A DNA stretch of 37,347 nt, from the NCBI RefSeq assembly GCF_012844455.2, contig NZ_JABBCQ020000025.1, positions 1 through 37,347 on the forward strand. The letters are read 5' to 3'. The notes under the pieces were generated by a model. It was not told where the DNA came from, ran no database searches, and was given only the letters and a program-made list of their open reading frames with translations. The position numbers and the translations under genes were made by a program. This document shows positions 26,290 to 34,477 of this stretch, in pieces. Numbering within the stretch: the stretch's first letter is position 1; each line of letters begins with the position of its first letter. This stretch comes from Comamonas suwonensis. GTDB taxonomy: Bacteria; Pseudomonadota; Gammaproteobacteria; Burkholderiales; Burkholderiaceae_C.

Positions 26290-27226
26290 ATGCCCGAAAG
26301 TAGACAACTTCACCTGTCGCGTTGTTTTCTCTCAGGATTTGATTTGCCGCCAGCAGCTCATCCAGATGTTGAGAGATGCTGCGGGCTTCGGCTCCCAGAA
26401 CCCAGGGCGCATCAAACCCCAGCGGGTAAAGCAGGCGCTTTTCCACCATTTGCGAAAGCGTCAATGGCTGCTGCGCCAGCCAGTCCAGAATGCGCTGCTC
26501 ACGCGTATCGATGGCGGCGGCAAAGCGCTGCAGGTCACGCAAAAACGCAGGGCGATCGGTGTAGATGCCTTTGTGGTGTGATGTGACCCAAACCCTGGCT
26601 TCAATCTCAGGCAGGCGCGCCAGACTGCGGCGAAAATCCACCAGGTTGGAGCAGGCGTCGCCGTAATAGGGCCCAAAGCCCGTCAGATCGATATCACCAA
26701 TAAAGGCCACGCCTTCAGGCTCTATCAGCAGCGCGGTGTGCCCTGCCGTATGGCCGGGCATGTGAATGGCGCGAATGTTCGCCCCGCCCAGTTCCCAGAC
26801 TTCGCCATCTTCATAGCCCTTGGCATCGGGTCTGGGGGCGTAGAAGAACTCGATCTCCAGCTTGGTGCGCAGGGTCTCGGCCAGTGCGCCGTCGGCCCAG
26901 CCAAAGGTGGCCAGCAGTCCTTCCCAACTTTGCGCTGCGCGCAAGTCGGCTTGGGGCACAAAGACTTTGGCTTGAGGGATGCGGTGCAGGCCAGCCATAT
27001 GGTCCTCGTGTACATGGCCCATTACTACCAGCTCGGCGGCATCAAATTCCGCGCCGATATGGTTGGCCACAAGCGGTGTATCCAGTGCAGCCAGCGTCTC
27101 GCTGCCAGCAATCATGATTTGATTGCCATCGGGGTACTTGCCGCCCTTTGCGCCGCGAAACACGGTCACGCGGCCAAAGTGCTGGCGCTGTATTTCGACG
27201 GAGGCGTGATCGGTGATCAGTGTCAT
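26288..27226 (-). CDS. Metallo-beta-lactamase-fold hydrolase
   Basis: A 312-residue MBL-fold protein. The metal motif HxHxDH is H71-x-H73-x-D75-H76 (GHVHEDHMAG). A further His is in MPGHTAGHT (H159), and an Asp in AFIGDIDLTGFG (about 178-180). The C-terminal third (about 225-312) looks like a winged-helix-like extension seen in glyoxalase II/LACTB2-related proteins. Hydrolysis of a thioester or phosphodiester is plausible; the substrate is not predictable. The start at MTLITDHASV is preferred because the longer frame adds 49 Cys/Ser-rich residues that are not family-like and run into the NUDIX promoter. Confidence 0.87.
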   Translation of the reverse strand: MTLITDHASVEIQRQHFGRVTVFRGAKGGKYPDGNQIMIAGSETLAALDTPLVANHIGAEFDAAELVVMGHVHEDHMAGLHRIPQAKVFVPQADLRAAQSWEGLLATFGWADGALAETLRTKLEIEFFYAPRPDAKGYEDGEVWELGGANIRAIHMPGHTAGHTALLIEPEGVAFIGDIDLTGFGPYYGDACSNLVDFRRSLARLPEIEARVWVTSHHKGIYTDRPAFLRDLQRFAAAIDTREQRILDWLAQQPLTLSQMVEKRLLYPLGFDAPWVLGAEARSISQHLDELLAANQILRENNATGEVVYFRA

Positions 27227-27311
27227 GGTGTGGTTGGCAAAAAGTGAAGTGGCTTCTGCGAAGATTAGGGCCGAGATTATTTTTACGCTGTCACCACAGC
27301 GCCGGCATGAA

Positions 27312-27911
27312 ATGACACAGCAAGACGAAGAAGCGCACCTTAAAGAAGAGCATCTGATCGAGCATCCCATCAAGAGCGAGCTTGTGCATCAAGGCAGCTT
27401 TCTGCAGGTAAAGCGCGATACCGTGCGACTGCCCCATGGCGGCGAGGCCACGCGCGAGTATGTGGTGCACCCCGGTGCCGTGGTAGTGATTGGCCTGCTC
27501 GATGACGGCCGCGTGTTGCTGGAGCGGCAATTTCGCTACCCTGTGGGCCTGGTGATGACGGAGTTCCCCGCAGGCAAGCTAGACGCGGGCGAGCAGCCCC
27601 TGTTCTGCGCTAAGCGTGAGCTGCTGGAAGAAACCGGCTACACCGCCAGTGAATGGGCATATGCCGGCCCCATGCATCTGGCGATTGGCTACTCCACGGA
27701 AGTCATCCACGTCTTTTTTGCCCGCGGCCTGAAGGCGGGTGAGCGCCAGCTGGATGCCGACGAGTTTCTTGACGTTTGCAGCATGACGCCTGCCGAGCTG
27801 ATCGATGGCGTACGCACTGGGCAGGTGACAGACGCCAAAACCCTGAGTTGCTGCCTATGGCTGCAGAATGTGCAAAGCGGTGTGTGGGCGCTGGACTGGA
27901 AAGCGGTTTAA
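27312..27911 (+). CDS. NUDIX hydrolase, ADP-ribose pyrophosphatase-like
   Basis: A 199-residue NUDIX enzyme. A complete Nudix box GX5EX7REUXEEXGU spans residues 88-110 (G88, E94, R102-E103, E106-E107, G109). The pattern FPAGKLDAGE and the substrate-side HPGAVVVIGLLDDGRVLLERQFRYP are typical of the ADP-ribose pyrophosphatase (NudF) group, which cuts ADP-ribose to AMP and ribose 5-phosphate. The start is at MTQQDEEAHL; the frame is open further upstream, overlapping the divergent MBL gene, without a better start. Confidence 0.9.
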   Translation: MTQQDEEAHLKEEHLIEHPIKSELVHQGSFLQVKRDTVRLPHGGEATREYVVHPGAVVVIGLLDDGRVLLERQFRYPVGLVMTEFPAGKLDAGEQPLFCAKRELLEETGYTASEWAYAGPMHLAIGYSTEVIHVFFARGLKAGERQLDADEFLDVCSMTPAELIDGVRTGQVTDAKTLSCCLWLQNVQSGVWALDWKAV

Positions 27912-27912
27912 A

Positions 27913-27953
27913 TTTTTTGATAGCTGCTTGCGCTTGATTTAAATGGGTTTGAG
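27913..27953 (+). repeat. Dispersed intergenic repeat, family I, copy 5
   Basis: TTTTTTGATAGCTGCTTGCG followed by CTTGATTTAAATGGGTTTGAG is the cleanest copy of the repeat in this window. It begins two bases after the NUDIX stop codon. Confidence 0.8.
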
Positions 27954-28150
27954 AAAGAAAACCCTTCGGAGTGGAGCTTTAACCTGCGCTGCTTGCTCTC
28001 TTTATAGGATGCACCGCCCGTGGTTCTATGGCACAAGAAGTGCCCAAGAATGCAATGAAACACGGCCATCCGATAAACTGGAGTCATGGCATGAGCGCAC
28101 ACAGCCCCGGTTTGGAGGTTGCATGCGCCTAGCGTGCTCAGGAGTGTTCC

Positions 28151-28459
28151 ATGGAATCGTCAGAGATTGAGGATGACCGCGTTTTCGAGAGCGCCGCTGA
28201 ATTGTTCAAAGCCATGGCTGCACCCATGCGGCTGAAGATCATTAGCGCGCTGTGCAATGGCGAGAAAAATGTGTCTGAACTACTGGCCGCTATCGACACC
28301 ACCCAGCCAAACATGTCCCAGCATCTGAACACGTTGTACCAGTCCGGTATTCTGGGCCGCAGGCGTGAAGGGGTCAGCATCTATTACTTTATTGCCAACG
28401 AGAAGGTCGTGCACATGTGCCGCACCATCTGTGTGCAGATCGCGATTGAGCAGAGTTGA
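28151..28459 (+). CDS. ArsR-family winged-helix regulator with three cysteines
   Basis: A 102-residue homodimeric repressor type. The winged helix spans about residues 15-85 with RLKIISALCNGEKNVSELL, the recognition helix QPNMSQHLNTLYQSGIL and the wing RRREGVSIYYF. Cysteines lie at 35, 90 and 94; the 35 and 90/94 positions approximate the two redox cysteines of SqrR/BigR, persulfide-sensing members of the family, rather than the ELCVC metal site of ArsR/SmtB. The gene converges with a DsrE-like gene. The role as a sulfur sensor is inference. Confidence 0.87.
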   Translation: MESSEIEDDRVFESAAELFKAMAAPMRLKIISALCNGEKNVSELLAAIDTTQPNMSQHLNTLYQSGILGRRREGVSIYYFIANEKVVHMCRTICVQIAIEQS

Positions 28460-28476
28460 CGGCTGAAACAAAAAGC

Positions 28477-28500
28477 AAGGCGCTCAAAAGCGCCTTTTTT
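28477..28500. terminator. Terminator between the ArsR-type and DsrE-like genes
   Basis: AAGGCGCT (28477-28484) and AGCGCCTT (28489-28496) form an 8-bp stem around CAAA, followed by a T-run. It ends the ArsR transcript; the A-rich left flank is too broken to be sure of bidirectional use. Confidence 0.8.
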
Positions 28501-28514
28501 CATGGGCGTGCCAC

Positions 28515-28928
28515 TTAGGGCTTGAGGTAGACAAAGCCTTCCTTGGCCTGCAGGCGCGCGACTTCGGCAACGCCTGAGGGAACGATGGAGGTTTCCATCA
28601 ACAGCCTGGATTCGTCGATTTTGCGCGTTTGCAGCGTGTTGTTGCAAACCTTGAATTCCACGCCGCGTCCGGCCAGAGCGCTGACCTGACCGCTGAATTC
28701 ACGGCCCTTGCTGTCCTTGGCATTGTTGAGCAAAAAGTCTACGCCCGGCCCATGCGTGACCACCACGATTTTGTCGGAGGGCGAGGCATTAAGCTCATTG
28801 CTGATGTTGTTGAGGATGGCTGCGGCTGTCTCCACATCAGTGTTGACGTGGTAGACCACCTTGATGTCCTGCGCGGCCGCGATGGCGGTGCACAGCGCAA
28901 AGCTCAGGGCAAGAAGTTGACGCTTCAT
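28515..28928 (-). CDS. Exported DsrE/YchN-like protein
   Basis: A 137-residue DsrE/DsrF-fold protein with a signal peptide (cleavage near AIAAA, residue 19). The mature part has the DIKVVYHVNTDVETAAAILNN opening, KIVVVTHGPGVDFLL and the conserved cysteine C95 in VEFKVCNNTLQ, the position that carries persulfide in sulfur-relay relatives. The export signal sets it apart from cytosolic DsrE/TusD. It may bind or transfer reactive sulfur in the periplasm. It stands alone, convergent with an ArsR-type regulator. Confidence 0.85.
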   Translation of the reverse strand: MKRQLLALSFALCTAIAAAQDIKVVYHVNTDVETAAAILNNISNELNASPSDKIVVVTHGPGVDFLLNNAKDSKGREFSGQVSALAGRGVEFKVCNNTLQTRKIDESRLLMETSIVPSGVAEVARLQAKEGFVYLKP

Positions 28929-29364
28929 GATGTTGTATGGTCAGAATAAATTCGTAAAACTGGACCCTTGGGTCATGCTACCTTACAGCGCCTCTCTCGT
29001 ATATTGCAAACAGAAAACGCTTAAGAATTGACCTGATTTCGCCGAGTAGTCAAAGAACCTTGGGAATGAAGTCGCAAATTTTTTCGGAGTACTTGCCACT
29101 TACGGTTGTCGATAACTGTCTTAGGTATGCCCCATCCGTTAAGGACAACAGCGTTGTCACTCGCCTCAAAGTTCGTGTGCATCGTTTGGTCTGTGCGGAC
29201 TAAGCCTGGTCGCTCCACCAGTTGTGACCGTCTGCGTTTGGTCAGAAGCTGCTTTTGAGGTCATTGCGTTGCATTGACCAATTGAATCCACCCTCCATTT
29301 CAGGTGTGGTGCGTCAGAACTTCCGCCAGATGAACTGCCCTGCTGCAGTAGACAACTCGCGGCC
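28929..29364. other. Gene-free stretch left of the IS3 remnant
   Basis: About 430 bases upstream of the DsrE-like gene have no convincing gene. A minus frame at 29021-29218 (beginning MERPGLVRTDQTMHTNFEAS) is open but I cannot assign it to a family. It may be part of the decayed mobile DNA next to it. Confidence 0.5.
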
Positions 29365-29568
29365 TCACGCCCGGGTGCGTTCAAACGCCTCGGGACTGAT
29401 ATCGCCCAGATGACTGTGGCGGAGTGATAGGCGACACAGGTTTGATCCATTTGTAGAGGCTGTGCGTTGAGACCCATAGAGGGATCTGCGACCTCAGCCA
29501 TCGAATAACCGCGCTCGGTTGCTGGCGGTTTCTTCTTTGAATTCCGGCACAAACCCCTGTGCGTTCAT
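29365..29568 (-). pseudogene. Decayed IS3-family element: orfA start joined to orfB end
   Basis: From 29568 the minus strand reads MNAQGFVPEFKEET, then in another frame ERGYSMAEVADPSMGLNAQ, which matches the helix-turn-helix start of IS3-family OrfA (typically RGYSVAEVAxxLGVSxxSLYKW). It then runs within a few codons into RHSHLGDISPEAFERTRA and a stop at 29365, the usual C-terminus of the OrfB transposase (RHSxLGxxSPxxFE). Most of orfA and nearly all of orfB, including the DDE residues, are deleted, and at least one frameshift is present. I did not find intact terminal repeats. Confidence 0.7.
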
Positions 29569-29629
29569 GGACTGCTTCCTATCCTTAAAAGACAGGACAG
29601 GGATGTCTAACTGTCCAGAGCAGTCCAAT

Positions 29630-29800
29630 AGCGACCGTTGCACCCTGCTGATACATGGTGCAACGGCGGTTGTGTTGACTGGCAAACACAACCTGGATTC
29701 CATCGTTCAGTGGGCCATCGCACTGAAACAGCGCAGTGGCCGGCAAAAAGCAGTGGCTGCCTTGTTCAACAAAAATGGAAAAATGCCTTGTGCGAGCTGA
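29630..29800 (+). pseudogene. Fragment of an IS110/IS1111-family transposase C-terminus
   Basis: The plus strand reads SDRCTLLIHGATAVVLTGKH then IVQWAIALKQRSGRQKAVAALFNKNGKMPCAS. This resembles the C-terminal end of IS110-family transposases (TLLIHGARAV... and GWQKAVVALANKNARILWA). Key residues are worn (NKNGKMPCA for NKNARILWA) and the frame ends early, so it is a relic. It is in opposite orientation to the IS3 relic and 60 bases away. Confidence 0.65.
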
Positions 29801-30417
29801 TCGCATTTCGATGTGCGTCACAGCAAGTAACGTTTCCTGCTAATGCCCCGTGAAAATGGTTGACATTTTTTGAAACAGTTCTTTGAAATGATTGTGATAA
29901 ATTGCAACTGAAATCTATTGTTGTTTAGCCGTGCAATGCAATCCGGTAGCCAACATGGGTCTTCATATGCAAGGTTAAGCGTAAAGAACACCGGCCGGAA
30001 ACCGGAGGCTCCGCCTTGCCTTTGGAAAGGAAAATCTCCAAATGAGCTGTATCTAGCCCTGTTGCTTCACGGCCTGCTTGATTGTCGCAAGCGAGGACAG
30101 CCTAGGCTGCCTTGTCGTTTGTGTCCATTTCTGGCGCTGACTGCTGTACCCTCCGCTCTTGTGCTGCAGCTATTCCATAGCAGCCTGCTTGGAGTGGTTG
30201 AGGTCAGTGTGGCTGTGACTTACGGAATCATGCGATTCCTGTTTTGACTTTTGGACCTCAAAGTATTGCCATACTCATGGCTTTGGAGTCTGAGTCCGCT
30301 ATCAAAAACAGTTTCCAGTTGGAGCGACTTTGTGCTTATCAGGCGCAGAGCTTGCCATGTATGTGGCAGGAGGTGCTTGGCGTTGTCTGCTGGAAGTCAA
30401 TTATTGGGATGTAAAAA
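29801..30417. other. Long leader region upstream of the T1SS operon
   Basis: About 600 bases precede the TolC-like gene with no convincing coding sequence. TTGACA at 29860-29865 followed by an AT-rich stretch (to TGATAA at 29895-29900) is promoter-like but the spacing is not ideal. Between 29989 and 30040 several short self-complementary elements cluster: CCGG-N7-CCGG, AGGC-TCC-GCCT and CCTTTGGAAAGG. No known riboswitch class was recognised. A family-like repeat is not present here. Confidence 0.45.
29860..29900 (+). promoter_or_regulatory. Possible promoter for the T1SS operon leader
   Basis: TTGACA (29860-29865) is a perfect -35 hexamer. The best -10 is TGAAAT (29884-29889, 18-base spacer, 4 of 6) or the later TGATAA. 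It is about 520 bases upstream of the first gene, so it would imply a long leader. Confidence 0.3.
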
Positions 30418-31899
30418 ATGAAAATTCGCCAAATCGTACAAGTCCTGGCAACTTTGGGGCTTGGGTCTTGGGCTGCGGGAGGGATGGCTCAAGCTCAAAC
30501 GGGTATGAATGCCCAGCAGGCGAATGAACAGGGGGCTGGAGTGCAGCATGTGGTAGAAAAAGTGCTGATGACCCACCCAGAGATACAGGCACGGTTTCAG
30601 GACTTCAACTCCTCGATGGAGGGGCAAAACGTAGCGCGGGGTGGCTGGCGTCCGCAGGTGACAGCCCAGGGGTGGATTGGCAAGGAGTGGCGCAGTCATA
30701 TCAAGGATTCGCCCTCGCAGGACTGGAATCGCCCTGGCTGGAATCTGCAGTTGCGTCAGCTGATTTTTGATGGCTTCACTACCAGCAGCAACATTCGCCA
30801 ATTGGGTTTTGAGAAGCTGGCGAAGTTCTACGACCTGCGCGCAACGACAGAGAACCTGGCCAACGATGCCGTAGCGGCCTATCTGGATGTGCAGCGTTAC
30901 CGCGAGATGGAAAAGCTGGCACGTGAGAACTTTGGCACGCACCAGACGACACTGAGTCAGCTGCGTGAGCGCCAGCAGTCTGGCGTGGGCCGCGGCGTGG
31001 ATATGGAGCAGGCCAGTGGCCGTTTATCTTTGGCTCAGAGCAATCTGATGACGGAGAGCAACAACCTCAACGATGTCATGCAGCGCTATCGCCGTGTGGT
31101 GGGTGAGTACCCAGCCGCAACGCTGGATGCTGTACCTGATGTGACTGGCAAGCTGCCTGTTTCTGGTGCGACCAAGGATTTTGGTGACTCGCTGCGTTCA
31201 AGTCCTTTGCTGCTGTCCAAGCAGGCGCTGGTGCAGGCTGCAGAAGCGGGGCAGAAATCTGCCAAGGGCGCGCATAGCCCAAAGCTGGAACTGTTGGCAT
31301 CGACAGGCCGCGATCGTGACCAAAATTCGCCCGCTTATTGGGATGTGCAGAGCTCGCGCGTGCAGCTGATGCTCACCTATAACCTCTATCGCGGTGGCGC
31401 GGATGAGGCGCGCTTGCGCCAGACCATTGCTCAGGGCTATGCCGCGCAGGATGTGCGTGACTACACCTGCCGCAATCTGCAGCAGGAGCTGTCCATCAGC
31501 TGGAACAACATGGCTCGCTTGCGTCAGCAGTTGCCTTTCTTGCAGGAGCATGTGCTCTCCACCTCCAAGGTGCGGGTGGCGTATCAGCAGCAGTTCAAGA
31601 TCGGGCAGCGTTCTCTGCTGGATGTGCTTAATACCGAAAACGAGTTGTTTGACGCGCAACGCGCCATGGTCAACGCGCAGTACGATCTGAAGAAGGCGGA
31701 GTATCAGTGGCTGACCCTGTCCAGCCAGATTTTGCCGGTGCTGGGTCTTGCGCAGCCGCACAGCGACAGCCGTCCTGAAGAGCAGCAGGCGTTGACTCTG
31801 CCCGACGACCTGCTGCGCAGCTGCGAGTCGTCGGTGCCTGATACGTCCAATCTGGTGCCTGTGACTGCCAATAATGCTGCTGGAACCTCTGGCCGCTAG
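30418..31899 (+). CDS. TolC-family outer membrane factor of a type I secretion system
   Basis: A 493-residue outer membrane efflux protein. A signal peptide ends about residue 26 (GGMAQA). The two TolC repeats follow, with segments such as LQLRQLIFDGFTTSSNIRQL and the second-repeat VQLMLTYNLYRGGADEARLR, each preceding long helical barrels. The FKIGQRSLLDVLNTENELFDAQ motif is characteristic of TolC/LapE/AggA proteins. It forms the trans-periplasmic exit channel for the adhesin encoded at the right edge. It starts an operon with the ABC exporter and adaptor; only a weak GGGA precedes the ATG. Confidence 0.93.
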   Translation: MKIRQIVQVLATLGLGSWAAGGMAQAQTGMNAQQANEQGAGVQHVVEKVLMTHPEIQARFQDFNSSMEGQNVARGGWRPQVTAQGWIGKEWRSHIKDSPSQDWNRPGWNLQLRQLIFDGFTTSSNIRQLGFEKLAKFYDLRATTENLANDAVAAYLDVQRYREMEKLARENFGTHQTTLSQLRERQQSGVGRGVDMEQASGRLSLAQSNLMTESNNLNDVMQRYRRVVGEYPAATLDAVPDVTGKLPVSGATKDFGDSLRSSPLLLSKQALVQAAEAGQKSAKGAHSPKLELLASTGRDRDQNSPAYWDVQSSRVQLMLTYNLYRGGADEARLRQTIAQGYAAQDVRDYTCRNLQQELSISWNNMARLRQQLPFLQEHVLSTSKVRVAYQQQFKIGQRSLLDVLNTENELFDAQRAMVNAQYDLKKAEYQWLTLSSQILPVLGLAQPHSDSRPEEQQALTLPDDLLRSCESSVPDTSNLVPVTANNAAGTSGR

Positions 31900-31948
31900 T
31901 CAAAAATGGGGTGCCTTGTGCACCCCCTAGTAGAGGTTGATAGACAAG

Positions 31949-32185
31949 ATGGACAAAAGCGATTTACCGCCCTCAGGGCAGTCTTCCCGGCAAGAGCTGT
32001 CTGCTCTGGATGCGGATTTCATCCGTGTGCTGGAGGACTTGATCGACGCTTTGCTGAGCAATGGAACCCTGCGCTTGACGGATCTTCCCCCGCAGGCGCT
32101 GGAGAAATTGAGCCAGCGAAAGCGGGTGCGCCAGCGTTTGCGCAATTCGCTGGACTTGATTGATGACGGTGAAGAGCTTTTATAG
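31949..32185 (+). CDS. Unknown 78-residue protein inside the T1SS operon
   Basis: ATG at 31949 (or TTG at 31937) opens a frame beginning MDKSDLPPSGQSSRQELSAL. It is soluble, without signal or membrane segment. The first half of the mature region is acidic and helical (DADFIRVLEDLIDALLSNGT); then comes TDLPPQALEKLSQRKRVRQR, a basic patch, and an acidic end DDGEELL. It lies 49 bases after the TolC-like gene and 12 bases before the ABC gene, so translation is linked to the exporter. I do not recognise the family; a small cytosolic partner or regulator of the exporter is possible but unproven. Confidence 0.75.
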   Translation: MDKSDLPPSGQSSRQELSALDADFIRVLEDLIDALLSNGTLRLTDLPPQALEKLSQRKRVRQRLRNSLDLIDDGEELL

Positions 32186-32197
32186 GTTAAGTTGAAT

Positions 32198-34477
32198 ATG
32201 TCCAAATCAGACTTCGTACCCTCGCTGGCGCCGGGACATGTCTCGGAAGAAACAGCTCAGAAGGCTCCTGATACGGAGCGACAGGAGGATTCGCCTGACT
32301 CCTCAGGGGCTGCTTTTTCTCAGGCGGCAGGCTGGCGCATTCCTGCGCATGAAACCCATGCCGACCCTTTGCTGGATTGTTTGGTGCAACTGACGCAGTT
32401 GCATGGCAAGCCCTATACCGCACAGGCGTTGAGTAATGGTTTGCCGCTGGTGAACCAGCGTTTGACGCCATCGCTGTTGGCCCGTGCTGCGGCGCGGGCG
32501 CAATTCACCACACGGATTGTTGAGCGTGGCTTGGCAGATGTGCCCGAAGGGCTGCTGCCGGCCATTTTGTTGCTCAATGGCAATCGTGCCTGTCTCTTGC
32601 TCAAGAGTCTGGATAACGAGCGCTTTTTGCTGCAATACCCCGAATCTGATAGCCCGGTGGAGGTCGAAGCGCAAGCTTTGCGGCAAGACTATGCGGGGCT
32701 GATGTGCTTTGTGCGCCCGCAGTTCCGGTTTGAGCAGCGCTCTGTGCAAAAAGGCGTGGAGCCGCGCAGCAGCCATTGGTTCTGGGCTGCTGTGCTGGAA
32801 AATCGCCGTCTGTATCGCGATGCGCTGCTGGCAGCCGTGCTCATCAATATCTTTGCGCTGGCCATGCCCTTGTTCAGCATGAATGTGTATGACCGCGTAG
32901 TGCCCAACAACGCAGTAGAGACATTGTGGGTGCTGGCCATTGGCATTTCACTGGTGCTGATCTTCAACTTTGTGCTGACGACGGCGCGCGCCTATGTGGT
33001 GGATGCCGCCAGCAAGCGGGTCGATGTGAAGCTGTCGGCACAGATCATGGAGCGCGTGCTGGATTTGCGCATGGAGCGCCGACCCGCATCCGTGGGCTCG
33101 TTTGCGGCCAATCTGCGCTCGTTTGAATCGGTGCGAGACTTTATTGCCTCTGCAAGCCTCACGACCTTGGTGGACTTACCCTTCGTGCTCCTGTTTTTAG
33201 TAGCAATCGCCTGGGTGTCGCCGTGGATGCTGATTCCCCCGGTGGTCGCCATTGCAGCTATCTTGCTGGTGTCCTTCTGGGCGCAGGCACGTATGGAGGC
33301 GCTGACGCTCAAGACCTTTCAGGCCTCATCGCAGCGCAATGCTTTGCTGGTCGAGTCGCTTACCAATCTTGAAGCGGTAAAAACGCTCAACGCCCAAAGT
33401 GGTGTACAGCGCTTGTGGGAAAGCTCCACGCAGTACATCGCCTACATGGGTGGCAAGATCAAGTTCATCTCCTCGGGCACGGTGAACTTCGTGCAGACCC
33501 TGCAGCAACTGGTGACGGTAGCGGTGGTCGTCATTGGCGTCTATCAGGTGCAGGATGCAGCGATATCCATGGGTGGCATCATTGCGGCATCCATGATTGC
33601 GGGGCGCTGTCTTGCGCCGTTTGGCCAGGTGGCGGGGCTGATGATGCAATACCACAATGCCCGCACCTCGCTCAGCTCCATCGACAACTACATGAAGATG
33701 CCGGTGGAGCACGAGGCCGACCGCGAGTTTGTCTCGCGGCCCGATCTGCGTGGCGCCATCGAGTTTCGCAATGTCAGCTTCAGCTACCCTGGCAGTGAGC
33801 AGAGCAGCCTCTCTGGCGTGAGCTTTGCAGTGCAGCCCGGCGAGCGCGTTGGCATTATTGGCCGCATTGGCTCGGGCAAGACAACGCTGGAAAAGCTGGT
33901 GCTGGGCCTGTATCAGCCCACGGAAGGTGCTGTGCTGATTGATGGCATAGATGCACGCCAGATTGACCCGGTGGATCTGCGTCGTGCCATTGGTCATGTA
34001 CCGCAAGACCCCATGTTGTTCTACGGCAGCCTGAAGCAAAACCTGTTGGTGGGGGCTCCGTTCGCTGGTGAGTCGGATATGTTGCGCGCCGCCCGCGTTG
34101 CCGGGGTGGATGAATTTGTGGCCAATAACCCCAAGGGCTATGACATGTTGGTGGGCGAGCGCGGTGAGTCGCTGTCTGGTGGTCAGCGCCAGTCCATTGC
34201 CATGGCTCGTGCCTTGATCAATGACCCGGCCATGCTGCTGCTTGATGAGCCCAGCAGCAACCTGGATAACCAGAGCGAAGCCCAGCTCAAGCGCCGTTTG
34301 CAAGAGGCATCGGCCGGCAAGACGGTGGTGCTGGTCACGCATAGAACGGCATTGCTGACGCTGGTGGATCGACTCATCGTGATTGATAACGGGAAAATCG
34401 TCGCCGATGGTGCCAAGGATCATGTGATCGAGGCGCTTAAGCAAGGCCGCATCGGCGGCGCAGGAGCGCGAGCATGA
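32198..34477 (+). CDS. Type I secretion ABC transporter, LapB-type, with C39-like domain
   Basis: A 759-residue fused permease/ATPase that powers secretion of a giant adhesin. The N-terminal part (about 50-175) is a C39-like domain, starting DPLLDCLVQLTQLHGKPY. The catalytic Cys and His of true C39 peptidases appear replaced, so it should bind substrate, not cut it. Transmembrane helices span about 205-480. The ATPase has Walker A GRIGSGKT at 555-562, the signature LSGGQ at 659-663 and LLLDEPSSNLD after it. ATG 32198 is chosen over a TTG two codons earlier. It overlaps the adaptor gene by four bases (ATGA). Confidence 0.94.
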   Translation: MSKSDFVPSLAPGHVSEETAQKAPDTERQEDSPDSSGAAFSQAAGWRIPAHETHADPLLDCLVQLTQLHGKPYTAQALSNGLPLVNQRLTPSLLARAAARAQFTTRIVERGLADVPEGLLPAILLLNGNRACLLLKSLDNERFLLQYPESDSPVEVEAQALRQDYAGLMCFVRPQFRFEQRSVQKGVEPRSSHWFWAAVLENRRLYRDALLAAVLINIFALAMPLFSMNVYDRVVPNNAVETLWVLAIGISLVLIFNFVLTTARAYVVDAASKRVDVKLSAQIMERVLDLRMERRPASVGSFAANLRSFESVRDFIASASLTTLVDLPFVLLFLVAIAWVSPWMLIPPVVAIAAILLVSFWAQARMEALTLKTFQASSQRNALLVESLTNLEAVKTLNAQSGVQRLWESSTQYIAYMGGKIKFISSGTVNFVQTLQQLVTVAVVVIGVYQVQDAAISMGGIIAASMIAGRCLAPFGQVAGLMMQYHNARTSLSSIDNYMKMPVEHEADREFVSRPDLRGAIEFRNVSFSYPGSEQSSLSGVSFAVQPGERVGIIGRIGSGKTTLEKLVLGLYQPTEGAVLIDGIDARQIDPVDLRRAIGHVPQDPMLFYGSLKQNLLVGAPFAGESDMLRAARVAGVDEFVANNPKGYDMLVGERGESLSGGQRQSIAMARALINDPAMLLLDEPSSNLDNQSEAQLKRRLQEASAGKTVVLVTHRTALLTLVDRLIVIDNGKIVADGAKDHVIEALKQGRIGGAGARA

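Noticed and set aside
29021..29218. A 65-codon minus-strand frame upstream of the DsrE-like gene
   Set aside because: No recognisable family or ribosome-binding site; it may be worn mobile-element DNA, so it is not listed as a gene.
29930..30050. A c-di-GMP (GEMM) riboswitch before the TolC-like gene
   Set aside because: The expected GCAAACC and GACGCAAAGC core elements are not present; only generic hairpins are seen.
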